From Kitasatospora sp. NBC_00458 (GTDB lineage Bacteria; Actinomycetota; Actinomycetes; Streptomycetales; Streptomycetaceae), in assembly GCF_036013975.1 (NCBI RefSeq), contig NZ_CP107904.1:744001-808000 (forward strand): DNA of 64,000 nt. Reading direction: 5' to 3'. Each line of letters begins with the position of its first letter. The first letter of the stretch is position 1. The notes beneath the pieces are model-generated. The model did no database searches. It saw nothing but the letters and a program-made list of their open reading frames with translations, and was not told where the DNA came from. Both the position numbers and the translations under genes were made by a program. Positions 8,876-18,021 of the stretch are shown piece by piece.

Positions 8876-9787
8876 TCAGCCGGTGGCCGACGCCGCCTCG
8901 GCCAGGGCCTCCAGCACCGGCCGGATCAGCGGATGGCCGTCCGCACCGGCCCGGACGGCGGCGAACACCCGCCGGGTCGCGAGCGCGCTGTCCACCGGCC
9001 GCACCGCCACCTGCCCGAGGTCCACCCCGAGCAGGGCGGAACGCGGCACCAGCGCCACTCCGGCACCGGCCGAGGCGAGCGCGACGACGGCGCGGAAGTC
9101 GTCCGAGGAGTGCACCAGGCGCGGCTGGAACCCCGCGTACTCGCAGGCCAGCAGCACCACGTCGTGGCAGGGGTTGCCGGGGTAGGGGCCGATCCAGGGC
9201 TCGGCGGCGAGGTCGGCGACCGCGATCGGACCGTCGGCGGCGGCCAGCGGGTGGGCGAGCGGCAGCACCGCCTCGAACGGTTCCGCGTACAGCGGGACGC
9301 GGGTGAGCCGGGCGTCGTCGGCACGCGGCGCGCCCCGGTACTCGACGGCCACCGCGAGGTCGGCGCGGCCGTCCAGCACCATCGGCAGGCTGGCGTCGCC
9401 CTCGGCGTCCAGCACCTTCAGCCGGACGCCGGGGGCGCGGGCGGCCAGGGTGCCGATGGCCGGCGCGAGGACCAGGGAGATCCCGGTGGCGAAGGACGCG
9501 ACGGTGACCTCTCCGGCGACGCCCGCGCTGTAGGCGGCGAGGTCCGCCTCGGCGCGTTCGAGCTGGGCGAGGACGGCGTCGGCGTGTCCCAGCAGGATCT
9601 CGCCGGCGGCCGTGAGCCGGACGCCCCGGCCTTCGCGCGCGAGCAGGTGGTGCCCGGTCTCCTGCTCCAGCGCGGCCAGCTGCTGCGAGACGGCGGAGGG
9701 GGTGAGGTAGAGGGCGGCCGCGGCGGCGGTCACGGTCCGGTGGTCCGCCACCGCCCGCAGGGTCCGCAGCCGTCTTGCGTCGATCAC
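8876..9787 (-). CDS. LysR-family transcriptional regulator
   Basis: A 303-residue LysR protein. The N-terminal winged HTH (residues 1-60) contains LRAVADHRTVTAAAAALYLT and PSAVSQQLAALEQETGHHLL. It is followed by a substrate-binding domain with the typical EVTVASF and GAGVALVPRSAL segments. The start is the GTG at 9787, which gives the standard family length. No divergent partner gene exists. Upstream is a 700-bp field with palindromes and long hairpins. It may control itself or a distant target, and its ligand is unknown. Confidence 0.88.
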   Translation of the reverse strand: MIDARRLRTLRAVADHRTVTAAAAALYLTPSAVSQQLAALEQETGHHLLAREGRGVRLTAAGEILLGHADAVLAQLERAEADLAAYSAGVAGEVTVASFATGISLVLAPAIGTLAARAPGVRLKVLDAEGDASLPMVLDGRADLAVAVEYRGAPRADDARLTRVPLYAEPFEAVLPLAHPLAAADGPIAVADLAAEPWIGPYPGNPCHDVVLLACEYAGFQPRLVHSSDDFRAVVALASAGAGVALVPRSALLGVDLGQVAVRPVDSALATRRVFAAVRAGADGHPLIRPVLEALAEAASATG

Positions 9788-9870
9788 AGCCCAATTCTGC
9801 CAGCGCCGCGGCACCCGAACGGGCGGGGGTGACCCCCGGCCCCGGCACGGACGGCCGACGAGGGGCGGCG

Positions 9871-9917
9871 GGCGGCGGAGCAGGAAGTCGGACCGGCCGA
9901 CTTCCTGCTCCGCCGCC
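9871..9917. repeat. Perfect 21-bp hairpin, copy 1 of a related pair
   Basis: The arms 9871-9891 and 9897-9917 are perfectly complementary around a 5-base loop, with the core GGAAGTCGG/CCGACTTCC. A further 7 bp (9860-9866 with 9922-9928) can pair beyond a small mismatch. The core is shared with the hairpin at 10266-10304. Confidence 0.85.
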
Positions 9918-10013
9918 TGCTGCCCCTCGCGCCGCCGGGGCCCGCCTCCGCTGCAGCCGCGGCCGCGCCCCCTTTCCACCGGATCGGGCATCGCCCCCGG
10001 AGCCGCCAGTGCT

Positions 10014-10120
10014 CTTTGCAAAGTGTGCTCTTTGCAAAGAGCTGCAACGGAAACCCTTGCCGGGCAAGGAGAAGGCGGACCCTCGATGTACTTTGCAAAA
10101 TGCACGGCGTGTTTGCAAAG
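10014..10120. promoter_or_regulatory. Cluster of four CTTTGCAAAG-like palindromic sites
   Basis: Sites lie at 10014-10023 and 10030-10039 (perfect CTTTGCAAAG), 10091-10100 (CTTTGCAAAA) and 10111-10120 (GTTTGCAAAG). The first two are in a direct 16-bp duplication with GTGCT in front. Four such AT-centred palindromes in 107 bp of a 70 percent GC chromosome suggest an operator array. The nearest gene with its start facing the array is the LysR gene 230 bp away. Confidence 0.6.
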
Positions 10121-10265
10121 TGTGATGCGGAAGGGGAGGGCGGAGCGGGGAAGAGAGAGCGGGAGTCGGGAACGAGGAACGAGGAGCGAGGAACGGACAG
10201 CGGGAGCACCCGGCTGCGGAGCGCGCAGCCCGGTGGGCGCCGGCGGCGGTCCGGGAAACCGCGAA

Positions 10266-10304
10266 CGGGAGTGGGAAGTCGGACGGGCCGACTTCCCACT
10301 CCCG
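10266..10304. repeat. Perfect 17-bp hairpin, copy 2 of a related pair
   Basis: The arms 10266-10282 and 10288-10304 pair perfectly with a 5-base loop. They share GGAAGTCGG/CCGACTTCC with the hairpin 390 bp away. It lies beyond the two nearer kbl terminator hairpins. Confidence 0.8.
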
Positions 10305-10387
10305 CGCGGGAGGGTGGGGCAGGTGGTTCTGGGTGCCGTGCGACGGGGGCGGGCCGGTGCCGCCTCCGCCGCACGGCGGCTTTCGGA

Positions 10388-10462
10388 GCCCGTGGCGCGT
10401 CCGGTTCCGAGCGGACGCGCCACGGGCGATCAGGGGGAGCCGTCCCGGACGGGGGACGGCTC
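10388..10462 (-). terminator. Two tandem hairpins downstream of kbl
   Basis: There is a 10-bp stem (10437-10446 with 10453-10462) followed, in the direction of kbl transcription, by a 16-bp stem (10388-10403 with 10412-10427). They lie 27 and 62 bp past the kbl stop and lack clear U-runs, as is usual for Streptomyces terminators. Confidence 0.65.
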
Positions 10463-10488
10463 CGCGGGGTACTCCCCCGCTGCCGGGG

Positions 10489-11682
10489 CTACTCCCCCAG
10501 CGCGGCGCGCGCGTCGATGAAGGCGGCGACGGCGCGCTCGACGTCCTCGGTGGAGTGCGCGGCCGACAGCTGCACCCGGATCCGGGCCTGGCCGTGCGGC
10601 ACGACCGGGTACGAGAACCCGATGACGTACACGCCGCGCTCCAGCAGCAGCTCGGCGAGCCGCCCGGCCTTGGCCGCGTCGCCGATCATCACCGGGGCGA
10701 TCGGGTGGTCGCCGGGCAGGATCTCGAAGCCGGCCTCGGTCATCTTCGACCGGAACAGCGCGGTGTTGGCCACCAGCCGCTCCCGCAGGTCCGTCGACTG
10801 CTCGACCAGGTCGAGCACCTTCAGCGAGGCCGCGGCGATCACCGGGGCGAGCGAGTTGGAGAACAGGTACGGCCGCGAACGCTGGCGCAGCAGGGCGACG
10901 ATCTCGCGGCGCGCGGCGACGTAGCCGCCCGACGCGCCGCCGAGCGCCTTGCCGAGGGTGCCGGTGATGATGTCGACGCGGTCCATCACGCCGTGCAGCT
11001 CGGGGGTGCCGCGGCCGCCCGGGCCGACGAAGCCGACCGCGTGCGAGTCGTCGACCATGACCATGGCGTCGTAGCGGTCGGCCAGGTCGCAGATCTCGCG
11101 CAGCGGGGCGACGTAGCCGTCCATCGAGAAGACGCCGTCGGTGACGATCAGGCGGCGGCGGGCGCCCTGGGCCTCCTTGAGCTGCTGCTCCAGGTCGGCG
11201 AGGTCGCGGTTGGCGTAGCGGTGGCGGCGGGCCTTGCAGAGGCGGATGCCGTCGATGATGCTCGCGTGGTTGAGGGCGTCCGAGATGACGGCGTCGCGCT
11301 CGTCGAGCAGGGTCTCGAAGACGCCGCCGTTGGCGTCGAAGCAGGAGGAATAGAGGATGGTGTCCTCCTGGCCGAGGAACGCGGAGAGGCGGTCCTCCAA
11401 CTCCTTGTGGACGTCCTGGGTGCCGCAGATGAAGCGGACGGACGCCATGCCGTAGCCCCAGCGGTCGAGCGCGTCCTTGGCGGCGGTGAGGACCTCGGGG
11501 TGGTCGGCGAGGCCGAGGTAGTTGTTGGCGCAGAAGTTGAGCACCTCGCCGGGGGCTCCGCCACCGGTGACGGTGACGGCGGCGCTCTGCGGGCTGCCGA
11601 TCACCCGCTCGGGCTTGAAGAGGCCCGCCTCGCGGATCTCGTCGAGGGTGGCGGCCAGGTCGTCGCGCACGTTGTCGAACAC
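10489..11682 (-). CDS. kbl: Glycine C-acetyltransferase (2-amino-3-ketobutyrate CoA ligase)
   Basis: A 397-residue alpha-oxoamine synthase that cleaves 2-amino-3-ketobutyrate with CoA into glycine and acetyl-CoA. It is PLP dependent: the motifs VDDSHAVGF and [14 protein letters not shown] carry the cofactor Asp and the Schiff-base Lys. [11 protein letters not shown] and SSCFDANGG are typical of Kbl. Length equals the family norm. It follows tdh on the same strand with a 59-bp gap, so the pair forms the two-step threonine to glycine operon. Two strong hairpins close the operon. A paralogue from the same fold family, bioF, lies 10 kb away. Confidence 0.95.
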   Translation of the reverse strand: MFDNVRDDLAATLDEIREAGLFKPERVIGSPQSAAVTVTGGGAPGEVLNFCANNYLGLADHPEVLTAAKDALDRWGYGMASVRFICGTQDVHKELEDRLSAFLGQEDTILYSSCFDANGGVFETLLDERDAVISDALNHASIIDGIRLCKARRHRYANRDLADLEQQLKEAQGARRRLIVTDGVFSMDGYVAPLREICDLADRYDAMVMVDDSHAVGFVGPGGRGTPELHGVMDRVDIITGTLGKALGGASGGYVAARREIVALLRQRSRPYLFSNSLAPVIAAASLKVLDLVEQSTDLRERLVANTALFRSKMTEAGFEILPGDHPIAPVMIGDAAKAGRLAELLLERGVYVIGFSYPVVPHGQARIRVQLSAAHSTEDVERAVAAFIDARAALGE

Positions 11683-11741
11683 AGCAGGCTCCTACACGAG
11701 TGAACGAGGGCGGAGGGGGGTCGCGGACGGTCGCACCGGGC

Positions 11742-12770
11742 TCAGGCGGTCCAGTCCAGGATGATCTTGCCGCAGCGGCCGCTGGCCGCTTCGTCGAAGG
11801 CGGCCTCGAAGTCGGAGGCGGCGTAGCGGCCGGTGATCACGGGGCTGAGGTCGAGCCCGCCCTCCAGCAGGACGGACATCGCGTACCAGGTCTCGAACAT
11901 CTCGCGGCCGTAGATGCCCTTGATGGTGATCATCGAGGTGACGACGGAGGCCCAGTCGACCGGGAACTCCTCTGCGGGCAGGCCGAGCATGGCGATCTTC
12001 CCGCCGTGCGTCATGTTGGCGATCATCGACTGGAGCGCCTCGGGGCGGCCGGACATCTCCAGGCCGACGTCGAAGCCCTCGCGCAGGCCGAGCTTCTGCT
12101 GGCCCTCCTCGATGGTGTGCTCGCCGACGTTGAGGGCCAGCGAGACGCCGACCTTGCGGGCGAGGTCGAGCCGGTAGGGCGAGACGTCGGTGATCATCAC
12201 GTTGCGGGCGCCGGCGTGCTTGGCGACGGCGGCGGCCATGATGCCGATCGGGCCGGCTCCGGTGATCAGGACGTCCTCGCCGACCAGCGGGAAGGAGAGC
12301 GCGGTGTGCACGGCGTTGCCGAACGGGTCGAAGATCGCGGCGACGTCGAGGTCGACGGGCACCCGGTGGACCCAGACGTTGGAGGCGGGCAGCGCCACGT
12401 ACTCGGCGAAGGCGCCGTCGCGGCCGACGCCCAGGCCGACGGTGTTGCGGCACAGGTGGCGGCGGCCGGCCAGGCAGTTGCGGCACTTGCCGCAGACCAG
12501 GTGGCCCTCGCCGCTGACCAGGTCGCCGACGGCGATGTCCGCGACACCCGCGCCGATCTCGGCGACCTCGCCGACGAACTCGTGGCCGAGCACCAGCGGC
12601 GTCGTGATGGTCTGCTGCGCCCAGCCGTCCCACTTGCGGATGTGCAGGTCGGTGCCGCAGATGCCGGTGCGCAGCACCTTGATGAGCACCTCGCCGGGGC
12701 CGATCGCCGGGGTGGGGACGTCCATCAGCCAGAGTCCGGGCTCGGCCTTCTGCTTGACGAGTGCCTTCAC
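11742..12770 (-). CDS. tdh: L-threonine 3-dehydrogenase
   Basis: A 342-residue zinc-dependent medium-chain dehydrogenase oxidising L-threonine to 2-amino-3-ketobutyrate with NAD+. The catalytic zinc ligand Cys38 is in [10 protein letters not shown] and LGHEFVGEV follows. The structural zinc site is [14 protein letters not shown]. The nucleotide-binding motif is [10 protein letters not shown]. Length and motifs match E. coli Tdh closely. It is the first gene of the tdh-kbl operon, with the upstream region containing an inverted repeat (12908-12925). Confidence 0.95.
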   Translation of the reverse strand: MKALVKQKAEPGLWLMDVPTPAIGPGEVLIKVLRTGICGTDLHIRKWDGWAQQTITTPLVLGHEFVGEVAEIGAGVADIAVGDLVSGEGHLVCGKCRNCLAGRRHLCRNTVGLGVGRDGAFAEYVALPASNVWVHRVPVDLDVAAIFDPFGNAVHTALSFPLVGEDVLITGAGPIGIMAAAVAKHAGARNVMITDVSPYRLDLARKVGVSLALNVGEHTIEEGQQKLGLREGFDVGLEMSGRPEALQSMIANMTHGGKIAMLGLPAEEFPVDWASVVTSMITIKGIYGREMFETWYAMSVLLEGGLDLSPVITGRYAASDFEAAFDEAASGRCGKIILDWTA

Positions 12771-13398
12771 GGCGGTGGCTCCTGACGCACGGTGGGTGGC
12801 GGCCCGGTGTGGGCAGGCCGACGGGGCCCGGCGGGGGGTGGCGGTTCCTGCAGGTCCTGGATCGGTCCTGGCGGTTCCAGGAGGGTTCCTGGTGTCCGCA
12901 TTCCGGGCAGGCAGAAATCTGCCTGGTGGGAGGGGGTGCGGTCCATCGAGGAATTCTTAAGGGCCGCCACAGCTGGGCTAAACGATCGTGCCCGAGCTGG
13001 GTCGCGGGGCCCTCGCGGCATGCCGGTGGCCACTCGTACGGCGGAGCGCGTGGGGTGTGTTTCCGGGGTCGCGGGGTGCGTTTCCGGTGTCGCGGGGGTG
13101 GCGCGGGTCCATCGGCGGTCACGGGCGGGGCGGGATCGGAGCCGGGACCAGGACCGGAGCCGGGGCCGGGGCCGGGCGATCCGCTGCGGCGGGCCGCGAC
13201 GGCGTGGGTGAGCGCGGCCGCTGTGGCGAGTGGGGCGAGCGGTGTTGGGGCGGGTGGCTGAGGCTTGGGTCCGTTCGGGCCAGCGGGGCGGCGGTCGGCG
13301 CGCGGGGCCGGTGCGGCGCGCATACGGTGGCGAACGCTCCCCCGTGGGCCCGTGGAGCGCTGCTCCGGGTCCGTCCGGCCCAGAGAGGCGCCTCGAAG
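12771..13398. other. Divergent intergenic region tdh / serine hydrolase
   Basis: This is a 628-bp region upstream of both tdh (minus) and the serine hydrolase (plus). At about 12846-12895 a CCTGG/CCAGG element recurs about every 10-15 bp. CAGGCAG/CTGCCTG (12908-12914 and 12919-12925) forms an inverted repeat that could be an operator of tdh-kbl. I see no gene. Confidence 0.5.
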
Positions 13399-14838
13399 AT
13401 GACGACGAATTCCGTGACGAGTCCCCACCGTCCGCGCCCCGCGTCCGCGCGTCGGCGCAGCCGGTCGGTCCCGGTGGTGCTGGCGCTGGCCGGGCTGCTG
13501 GCCGGGGCGGGCTGCTCGGGCGGCACGGCCGCCGATCCGCCGGCCGAGGGGGCGGTGACCGCCGTTCCCGCGGCTCTGAGCCCGTCGGCGACGTCACCGG
13601 CGGCGTCCTCCTCCGGGTCCACGGCGTCGCCGACGGCGGGCGGGACGGTGGTGCCGCTGACGCCGGACGTGACGGCGCGGATCGATGCGGCCGTGCAGCG
13701 GGTGCTGCGGGAGGCGTCGGTTCCCGGTGTGATCGTCAGCCTGTCCTCGCCGAGCGGCAACTACCTGAAGGCCTTCGGCGTCTCCGACAGGGTCGCGGGC
13801 ACGCCGATGGTGACCGGTCTCAACATGCGGATCGGCAGTGAGACGAAGACCTTCACGGTCACCGGCCTGCTCAGGCTGGTCGACCAGGGCAAGGCGGGGC
13901 TGGACGACCCGATCGGCAAGTACGTGACGGGTGTGCCGAACGGCGACAAGATCACCCTGCGTCAGCTCGCGGCGATGCAGAGCGGCCTCTTCTCGTACAC
14001 GCAGGACGAGGACTTCGTGCAGGCCCTGGAGGCCGACCCGGACCGGGTGTTCACGCCCCAGCAGCTGCTCTCGTACGCGTTCGACCACCCGGTGAACTTC
14101 CCGCCCGGCGCCAAGTTCGAGTACTCCAACACCAACACGGTGCTGCTGGGGCTGGTGATCGAGAAGCTGAGCGGGCAGCCGCTCGGGGCGTTCCTGAAGC
14201 AGCAGGTGTTCGACCCCGCGGGTCTGGGGCGGACGGTGTTCCCGGTCGGGAGCGAGTTCCCGCAGCCGCACGCGCGCGGCTACACGAACCAGACGCCGAC
14301 CGGGGCGATCGCCGACGCCACCGACTGGGACCCGTCCTGGGCCTGGGCGGCGGGGGCGATCATCTCCGACCAGACGGACCTTCAGAAGTGGGCCAAGGTG
14401 GTGGCCACCGGGACGCTGCTGACCCCGCAGACGCAGGCGCAGCGGCTGCAGCAGCAGCCCTCGCCGGTGCCGGACACCTGGTACGGGCTCGGGATCTTCT
14501 ACGACCACGGGTGGATCGGGCACAACGGTTCGCTGCCGGGCTACCAGAGCGTCGTGGTGTACCTGCCGTCGGCGCAGGCGTCGCTGGTGGTGCTGCTGAA
14601 CACGGACGTGTCGTTCCAGGGTGAGGAGCCGTCGACGCTGTTCGCGCAGGCGGTGACGGAGATCGTCTCCCCGGACAACGTGTACACGCTGCCGGCGGCG
14701 CCGGCCGGGTCGGGTTCCTCGTCGTCGCCCGCGTCGCCGTCGTCCTCGGCCTCGTCGTCCGCCTCGCCTTCGTCGCCGTCCCCGTCGAAGTCCGCGTCGC
14801 CGTCCTCGAAGTCCCCCGGGTCGAACGCGGACGCCTGA
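13399..14838 (+). CDS. Secreted lipoprotein serine hydrolase (beta-lactamase/DD-peptidase family)
   Basis: A 479-residue exported protein. It has a twin-basic N terminus, a hydrophobic stretch (VVLALAGLLAGAGC) and a lipobox LAGAGC, so it should be a lipoprotein on the outer membrane face. After a Ser/Thr/Pro-rich linker, the class C beta-lactamase-like fold shows the catalytic SETK tetrad (SxxK), the YSN motif in FEYSNTN and an HNG motif in GHNGSLPGY. This family includes D-alanyl-D-alanine carboxypeptidases, esterases and peptidases; the substrate is not evident. The C terminus is a 50-residue Ser/Pro/Lys low-complexity tail typical of cell-wall spanning. A strong hairpin follows the stop. 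Confidence 0.88.
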   Translation: MTTNSVTSPHRPRPASARRRSRSVPVVLALAGLLAGAGCSGGTAADPPAEGAVTAVPAALSPSATSPAASSSGSTASPTAGGTVVPLTPDVTARIDAAVQRVLREASVPGVIVSLSSPSGNYLKAFGVSDRVAGTPMVTGLNMRIGSETKTFTVTGLLRLVDQGKAGLDDPIGKYVTGVPNGDKITLRQLAAMQSGLFSYTQDEDFVQALEADPDRVFTPQQLLSYAFDHPVNFPPGAKFEYSNTNTVLLGLVIEKLSGQPLGAFLKQQVFDPAGLGRTVFPVGSEFPQPHARGYTNQTPTGAIADATDWDPSWAWAAGAIISDQTDLQKWAKVVATGTLLTPQTQAQRLQQQPSPVPDTWYGLGIFYDHGWIGHNGSLPGYQSVVVYLPSAQASLVVLLNTDVSFQGEEPSTLFAQAVTEIVSPDNVYTLPAAPAGSGSSSSPASPSSSASSSASPSSPSPSKSASPSSKSPGSNADA

Positions 14839-14857
14839 CGGGCGGGGCCCGCAGCGC

Positions 14858-14904
14858 GGTGGCCCTGTCCGGAGCCGGAGTCGGAGGCTTCGGGCAGGGC
14901 CACC
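14858..14904 (+). terminator. Hairpin after the serine hydrolase gene
   Basis: A 10-bp perfect stem (GGTGGCCCTG/CAGGGCCACC) encloses a 27-base loop. It lies between the convergent serine hydrolase and ligC genes and may serve both strands. Confidence 0.55.
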
Positions 14905-14946
14905 GGGCTGCCGGGCGGAGCGAGCGGTCCGGGCGGCGGCCGCCGG

Positions 14947-16008
14947 TCAGGTCCCGAGGACCTGGGCGAGGTCGTAGGAGACCGGCTCGTCGAGCTGCTC
15001 GTAGGTGCAGCTCCCGGGCGTGCGGTCGGGGCGCCAGCGGCGGAACTGGGCGGTGTGGCGGAAGCGGGTGCCCTCCATGTGGTCGTAGCCGACCTCGGCG
15101 ACGCGTTCGGGGCGCAGCGGTACCCAGGAGAGGTCCTTGCCGCCGGTCCAGCGGCTCTGCGCGCCGGGGAGCCGGGCCCCGGCGTGGGCGGCTTCGTCGG
15201 CCCAGGCTCCCCAGGGGTGGCCGGAGGTGTCGGCCATCCGCAACGGGGCGAGTTCCTCGACGAGTTCGCGGCGGCGGGCCATCGGGAAGGCGGCGCAGAC
15301 GCCGACGTGCTGGAGGCGGCCGTCGGCGTCGTGGAGGCCGAGCAGGAGGGAGCCGACGATCGGGCCGCTCTTGTGTTCGCGGTAGCCCGCGACGACGCAG
15401 TCGGCGGTGCGCCCGTGCTTGATCTTGTACATGGTGCGCTCGCCCGGCCGGTAGGGCTGGTCGAGGGGTTTGGCGACGATGCCGTCGAGGCCGGCGCCCT
15501 CGTACTGGGCGAACCAGGTGTCGGCGAGGTCGCGGTCGGTGGAGGCGGGGGCGGTGAAGACGGGGTCGGCGGCGTGGGCGAGGGCCGTTTCCAGGGCGGG
15601 GCGGCGGACGCCGAGGGGTTCGTCGAGGAACGACCGGTCGCCGAGGGCGAGCAGGTCGAAGGCGACGAAGGAGGCGGGGGTGCGTTCGGCGAGCAGGCGG
15701 ACGCGGGTGGCGGCGGGGTGGATGCGTTCGAGGAGTTCCTCGAAGCGGAGCCGTCCGTCGCGGGCGATGACGACCTCGCCGTCCAGGACGCAGCGCGGGG
15801 GTGTCTCGCGGCGCAGGGCCTCGACGAGTTCGGGGAAGTAGCGGGTGAGGGGTTTGCCGGTGCGGCTGCCGAGTTCGATCTCGTCGCCGTCGCGGAAGAC
15901 GATGGTGCGGAAGCCGTCCCACTTGGCCTCGTACTGCATTCCGGGCGGGATCTTCGCGACCGCTTTGGCGAGCATCGGCGCGACCGGCGGCATGACGGGC
16001 AGGTCCAT
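14947..16008 (-). CDS. ligC: ATP-dependent DNA ligase, LigC type
   Basis: A 353-residue ATP-dependent DNA ligase. The adenylation motif is EAKWDGFR, with the catalytic Lys in KWDG. Further nucleotidyltransferase motifs are SRTGKPLTRYFPE, LDGEVV, FVAFDLLAL, GIVAKPLD and MYKIKH. The C-terminal OB-fold part follows. Size and layout fit actinobacterial LigC, an accessory ligase acting in repair with LigD-type polymerases. The start ATG at 16008 follows GGGACC. A separate polymerase-domain gene is transcribed divergently from 143 bp away, consistent with a common repair function such as gap filling or non-homologous end joining. No ku gene is in the window. Confidence 0.9.
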   Translation of the reverse strand: MDLPVMPPVAPMLAKAVAKIPPGMQYEAKWDGFRTIVFRDGDEIELGSRTGKPLTRYFPELVEALRRETPPRCVLDGEVVIARDGRLRFEELLERIHPAATRVRLLAERTPASFVAFDLLALGDRSFLDEPLGVRRPALETALAHAADPVFTAPASTDRDLADTWFAQYEGAGLDGIVAKPLDQPYRPGERTMYKIKHGRTADCVVAGYREHKSGPIVGSLLLGLHDADGRLQHVGVCAAFPMARRRELVEELAPLRMADTSGHPWGAWADEAAHAGARLPGAQSRWTGGKDLSWVPLRPERVAEVGYDHMEGTRFRHTAQFRRWRPDRTPGSCTYEQLDEPVSYDLAQVLGT

Positions 16009-16150
16009 GGTCCCGATCCTCGCGCCGAACCCCCGCCCCCGCACGGTGGGCGGGGGCGGTGCCGGGGGCGGGCGGTGACGGCGCCGGGCGGGGCGCGGGG
16101 TGGGCGGGCTCGGGGCGCGGGGTGGGCGGGGCGCGCTTAGCGTGGGTGGC

Positions 16151-17164
16151 ATGGGCTCTGCCGTGGAACTGGATGTCGCCGGGCGCAGTGTCCGGCTCTC
16201 GAACCCGGACAAGGTGTACTTCCCGGAGCGCGGCTTCACCAAGCTGGACGTCGCCGAGTACTACCTGGCGGTCGCGGACGGGGTGCTGCGCGGGCTGCGG
16301 GACCGGCCGACCACGCTGCAGCGGTTCCCGGACGGGGTGGAGGGCGAGTTCTTCTACCAGAAGCGGGCGCCGAAGGGCCTGCCGGAGTGGCTGCCGACCG
16401 CCCGGATCGCGTTCCCGAGCGGGCGGTCGGCGGACGAGATCTGCCCGACCGAGCCGGCCGCCGTGCTGTGGGCGGCCAACCTGGGCTGTCTGACCTTCCA
16501 CCCGTGGCCGGTGCGGCGGGCGGACACCGAGCACGTGGACGAGCTGCGGATCGACCTGGACCCGCAGCCGGGGACGGACTTCCGGGACGCGGCGCGGGTC
16601 GCGCACGAGCTGCGGGCGGTGCTGGAGGAGCACGGGCTGCGCGGCTGGCCGAAGACGTCGGGCGGGCGCGGGCTGCACGTGTACGTGCCGCTGGTGCCGG
16701 AGTGGACGTTCACGGACGGGCGGCACGCGGTGATCGCGCTGGGACGGGAGCTGGAGCGGCGGCTGCCGGGCCGGGTGACGACGGCGTGGTGGAAGGAGGA
16801 GCGCGGCGAGCGGATCTTCGTCGACTACAACCAGATGGCGCGGGACCGCACGATCGCGTCCGCCTACTCGCTGCGGGCGCGGCCGCGGGCGACGGCCTCC
16901 GCGCCGCTGCGTTGGGAGGAGGTGGACGACGTGCTGCCGGAGGACTTCGATCTGCGGACGCTGCCCGGTCGGTTCGCCGAACTCGGGGACCTCCAGGCCG
17001 GGATGGACGCGGAGGCGTTCCGGCTGGAGGGGCTGCTGGAGCTGTACGAGCGGCAGGTGGCGGACGAGGGGTTGGGCGAGCTGCCGTATCCGCCGGACCA
17101 TCCGAAGGCGGCCGGGGAGCCGCCCCGGGTCCAGCCGAGCCGGGCCCGGAGGAAGGACGCCTGA
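16151..17164 (+). CDS. LigD-type polymerase/primase domain protein
   Basis: A 337-residue stand-alone homologue of the LigD polymerase domain, an archaeo-eukaryotic-primase-like fold that adds nucleotides or ribonucleotides at DNA ends. Catalytic aspartates are visible in ELRIDLDPQPG. Other family motifs are SNPDKVYFPE, FFYQKRAPKG, KTSGGRGLHVYVPL and RTIASAYSLRARP. It has neither ligase nor nuclease domains. The divergent neighbour is the ligase LigC, so the activities fused in LigD are here in separate genes. The ATG at 16151 begins the conserved sequence. Confidence 0.9.
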   Translation: MGSAVELDVAGRSVRLSNPDKVYFPERGFTKLDVAEYYLAVADGVLRGLRDRPTTLQRFPDGVEGEFFYQKRAPKGLPEWLPTARIAFPSGRSADEICPTEPAAVLWAANLGCLTFHPWPVRRADTEHVDELRIDLDPQPGTDFRDAARVAHELRAVLEEHGLRGWPKTSGGRGLHVYVPLVPEWTFTDGRHAVIALGRELERRLPGRVTTAWWKEERGERIFVDYNQMARDRTIASAYSLRARPRATASAPLRWEEVDDVLPEDFDLRTLPGRFAELGDLQAGMDAEAFRLEGLLELYERQVADEGLGELPYPPDHPKAAGEPPRVQPSRARRKDA

Positions 17165-17361
17165 CGCCGCCCGGGCCGTCCGGCGTGGTCCTCGTGGGCA
17201 GGGACCGGGGGAAGGGACCGGGGCAGGGACCACGCGCGGTCCCTGGCGTACTGCCCGAAGTGCTCCCGGACGTGATCACGTAGGCTTTCGCCCCGCGAAG
17301 ATCATCCGCGGAACGCAGGTGCACACCGCGGGCGGGTGCGAGCCGGGACGGGCGAAGGGGC

Positions 17362-18021
17362 GTGGACGGGGTGGGCGTGCGGGGGCTGCGGGAGATCCTG
17401 GCGGACGCGGCGGGCGGGCTGTTCCCGCCGTCGGACGGCTCGGTGACGGTGGTGCCGCAGCCGGCGCGCCGGGACGCGGGGGTGCTGTCGTTCTCGGCGC
17501 ACGCGGTGGTGTTCACGGACGAGGACCCGGCGTGGGTGCGCACGGTGCTGGCCGCCGTGCCGAGCGACCCGCTGGCCGCACCGCTCTGCCCGCCGTTCCT
17601 GACCGCGTTCGCCGGACGGACCGGCCGCGAGGTCGGCAACATCGACCTGCTGACGGTGGCCGGCCGACTGCCGGGCGAGCCGCCGCTGGCGCTGGCTCCG
17701 GTGTCCGACCGGGAGCACCCCCGGGTGGTGCGCGCCCTACGCTACCGGGAGGACGTGCGGGTCTTCGAGGCCGACGGCGGCGTGCTGGTGCTCGGGCGCG
17801 GGGTGGCCGGGCGCTGGGAGTGCGCGGTCGAGGTGGCGCCGGACGCGCGCGGCCGCGGCGTGGGCCGGGCCCTGGCGGTCGCCGCCCGGCACCTGGTGCC
17901 GGACGGCGAGTGGCTCTGGTCGCAGCAGGCGCCGGGGAACGCGGCCAGTGTCCGGGCGTTCCAGGCGGCCGGCTACCGGCCGGTCGGCGCGGAGGTGCTG
18001 CTGGTGGTGGGCCGGCCGTGA
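17362..18021 (+). CDS. GNAT-family N-acetyltransferase
   Basis: A 219-residue protein whose C-terminal half is a GNAT domain. The acetyl-CoA pyrophosphate-binding motif is VAPDARGRGVGRALAVAA, followed by APGNAASVRAFQAAGYRPVG. The N-terminal half (1-110) has no clear match. The GTG start at 17362 follows GAAGGGGC; GTG at 17371 is an alternative. The stop overlaps the next gene's GTG start by four bases, so it is coupled to the phosphotransferase. The pair (acetylating and phosphorylating) might act on the same small molecule, but that is speculation. Confidence 0.8.
   Translation: MDGVGVRGLREILADAAGGLFPPSDGSVTVVPQPARRDAGVLSFSAHAVVFTDEDPAWVRTVLAAVPSDPLAAPLCPPFLTAFAGRTGREVGNIDLLTVAGRLPGEPPLALAPVSDREHPRVVRALRYREDVRVFEADGGVLVLGRGVAGRWECAVEVAPDARGRGVGRALAVAARHLVPDGEWLWSQQAPGNAASVRAFQAAGYRPVGAEVLLVVGRP

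Larger units (their letters stand above)
9788..10488. other. 700-bp non-coding repeat field upstream of LysR
   Basis: No credible gene is visible here. The stretch contains a 21-bp hairpin (9871-9917), four CTTTGCAAAG-like palindromes (10014-10120), a related 17-bp hairpin (10266-10304) and two terminator hairpins of kbl (10388-10462). ORFs crossing it are low-complexity frames without plausible proteins. Confidence 0.65.

Noticed and set aside
10016..10924. Plus-strand frames running through the CTTTGCAAAG field
   Set aside because: They cross hairpins and repeats, then overlap kbl antisense; no protein family features.
12846..12925. Possible threonine or glycine riboswitch upstream of tdh
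   Set aside because: The CCTGG-type repeats and the CAGGCAG inverted repeat do not show a conserved riboswitch core that I can recognise.
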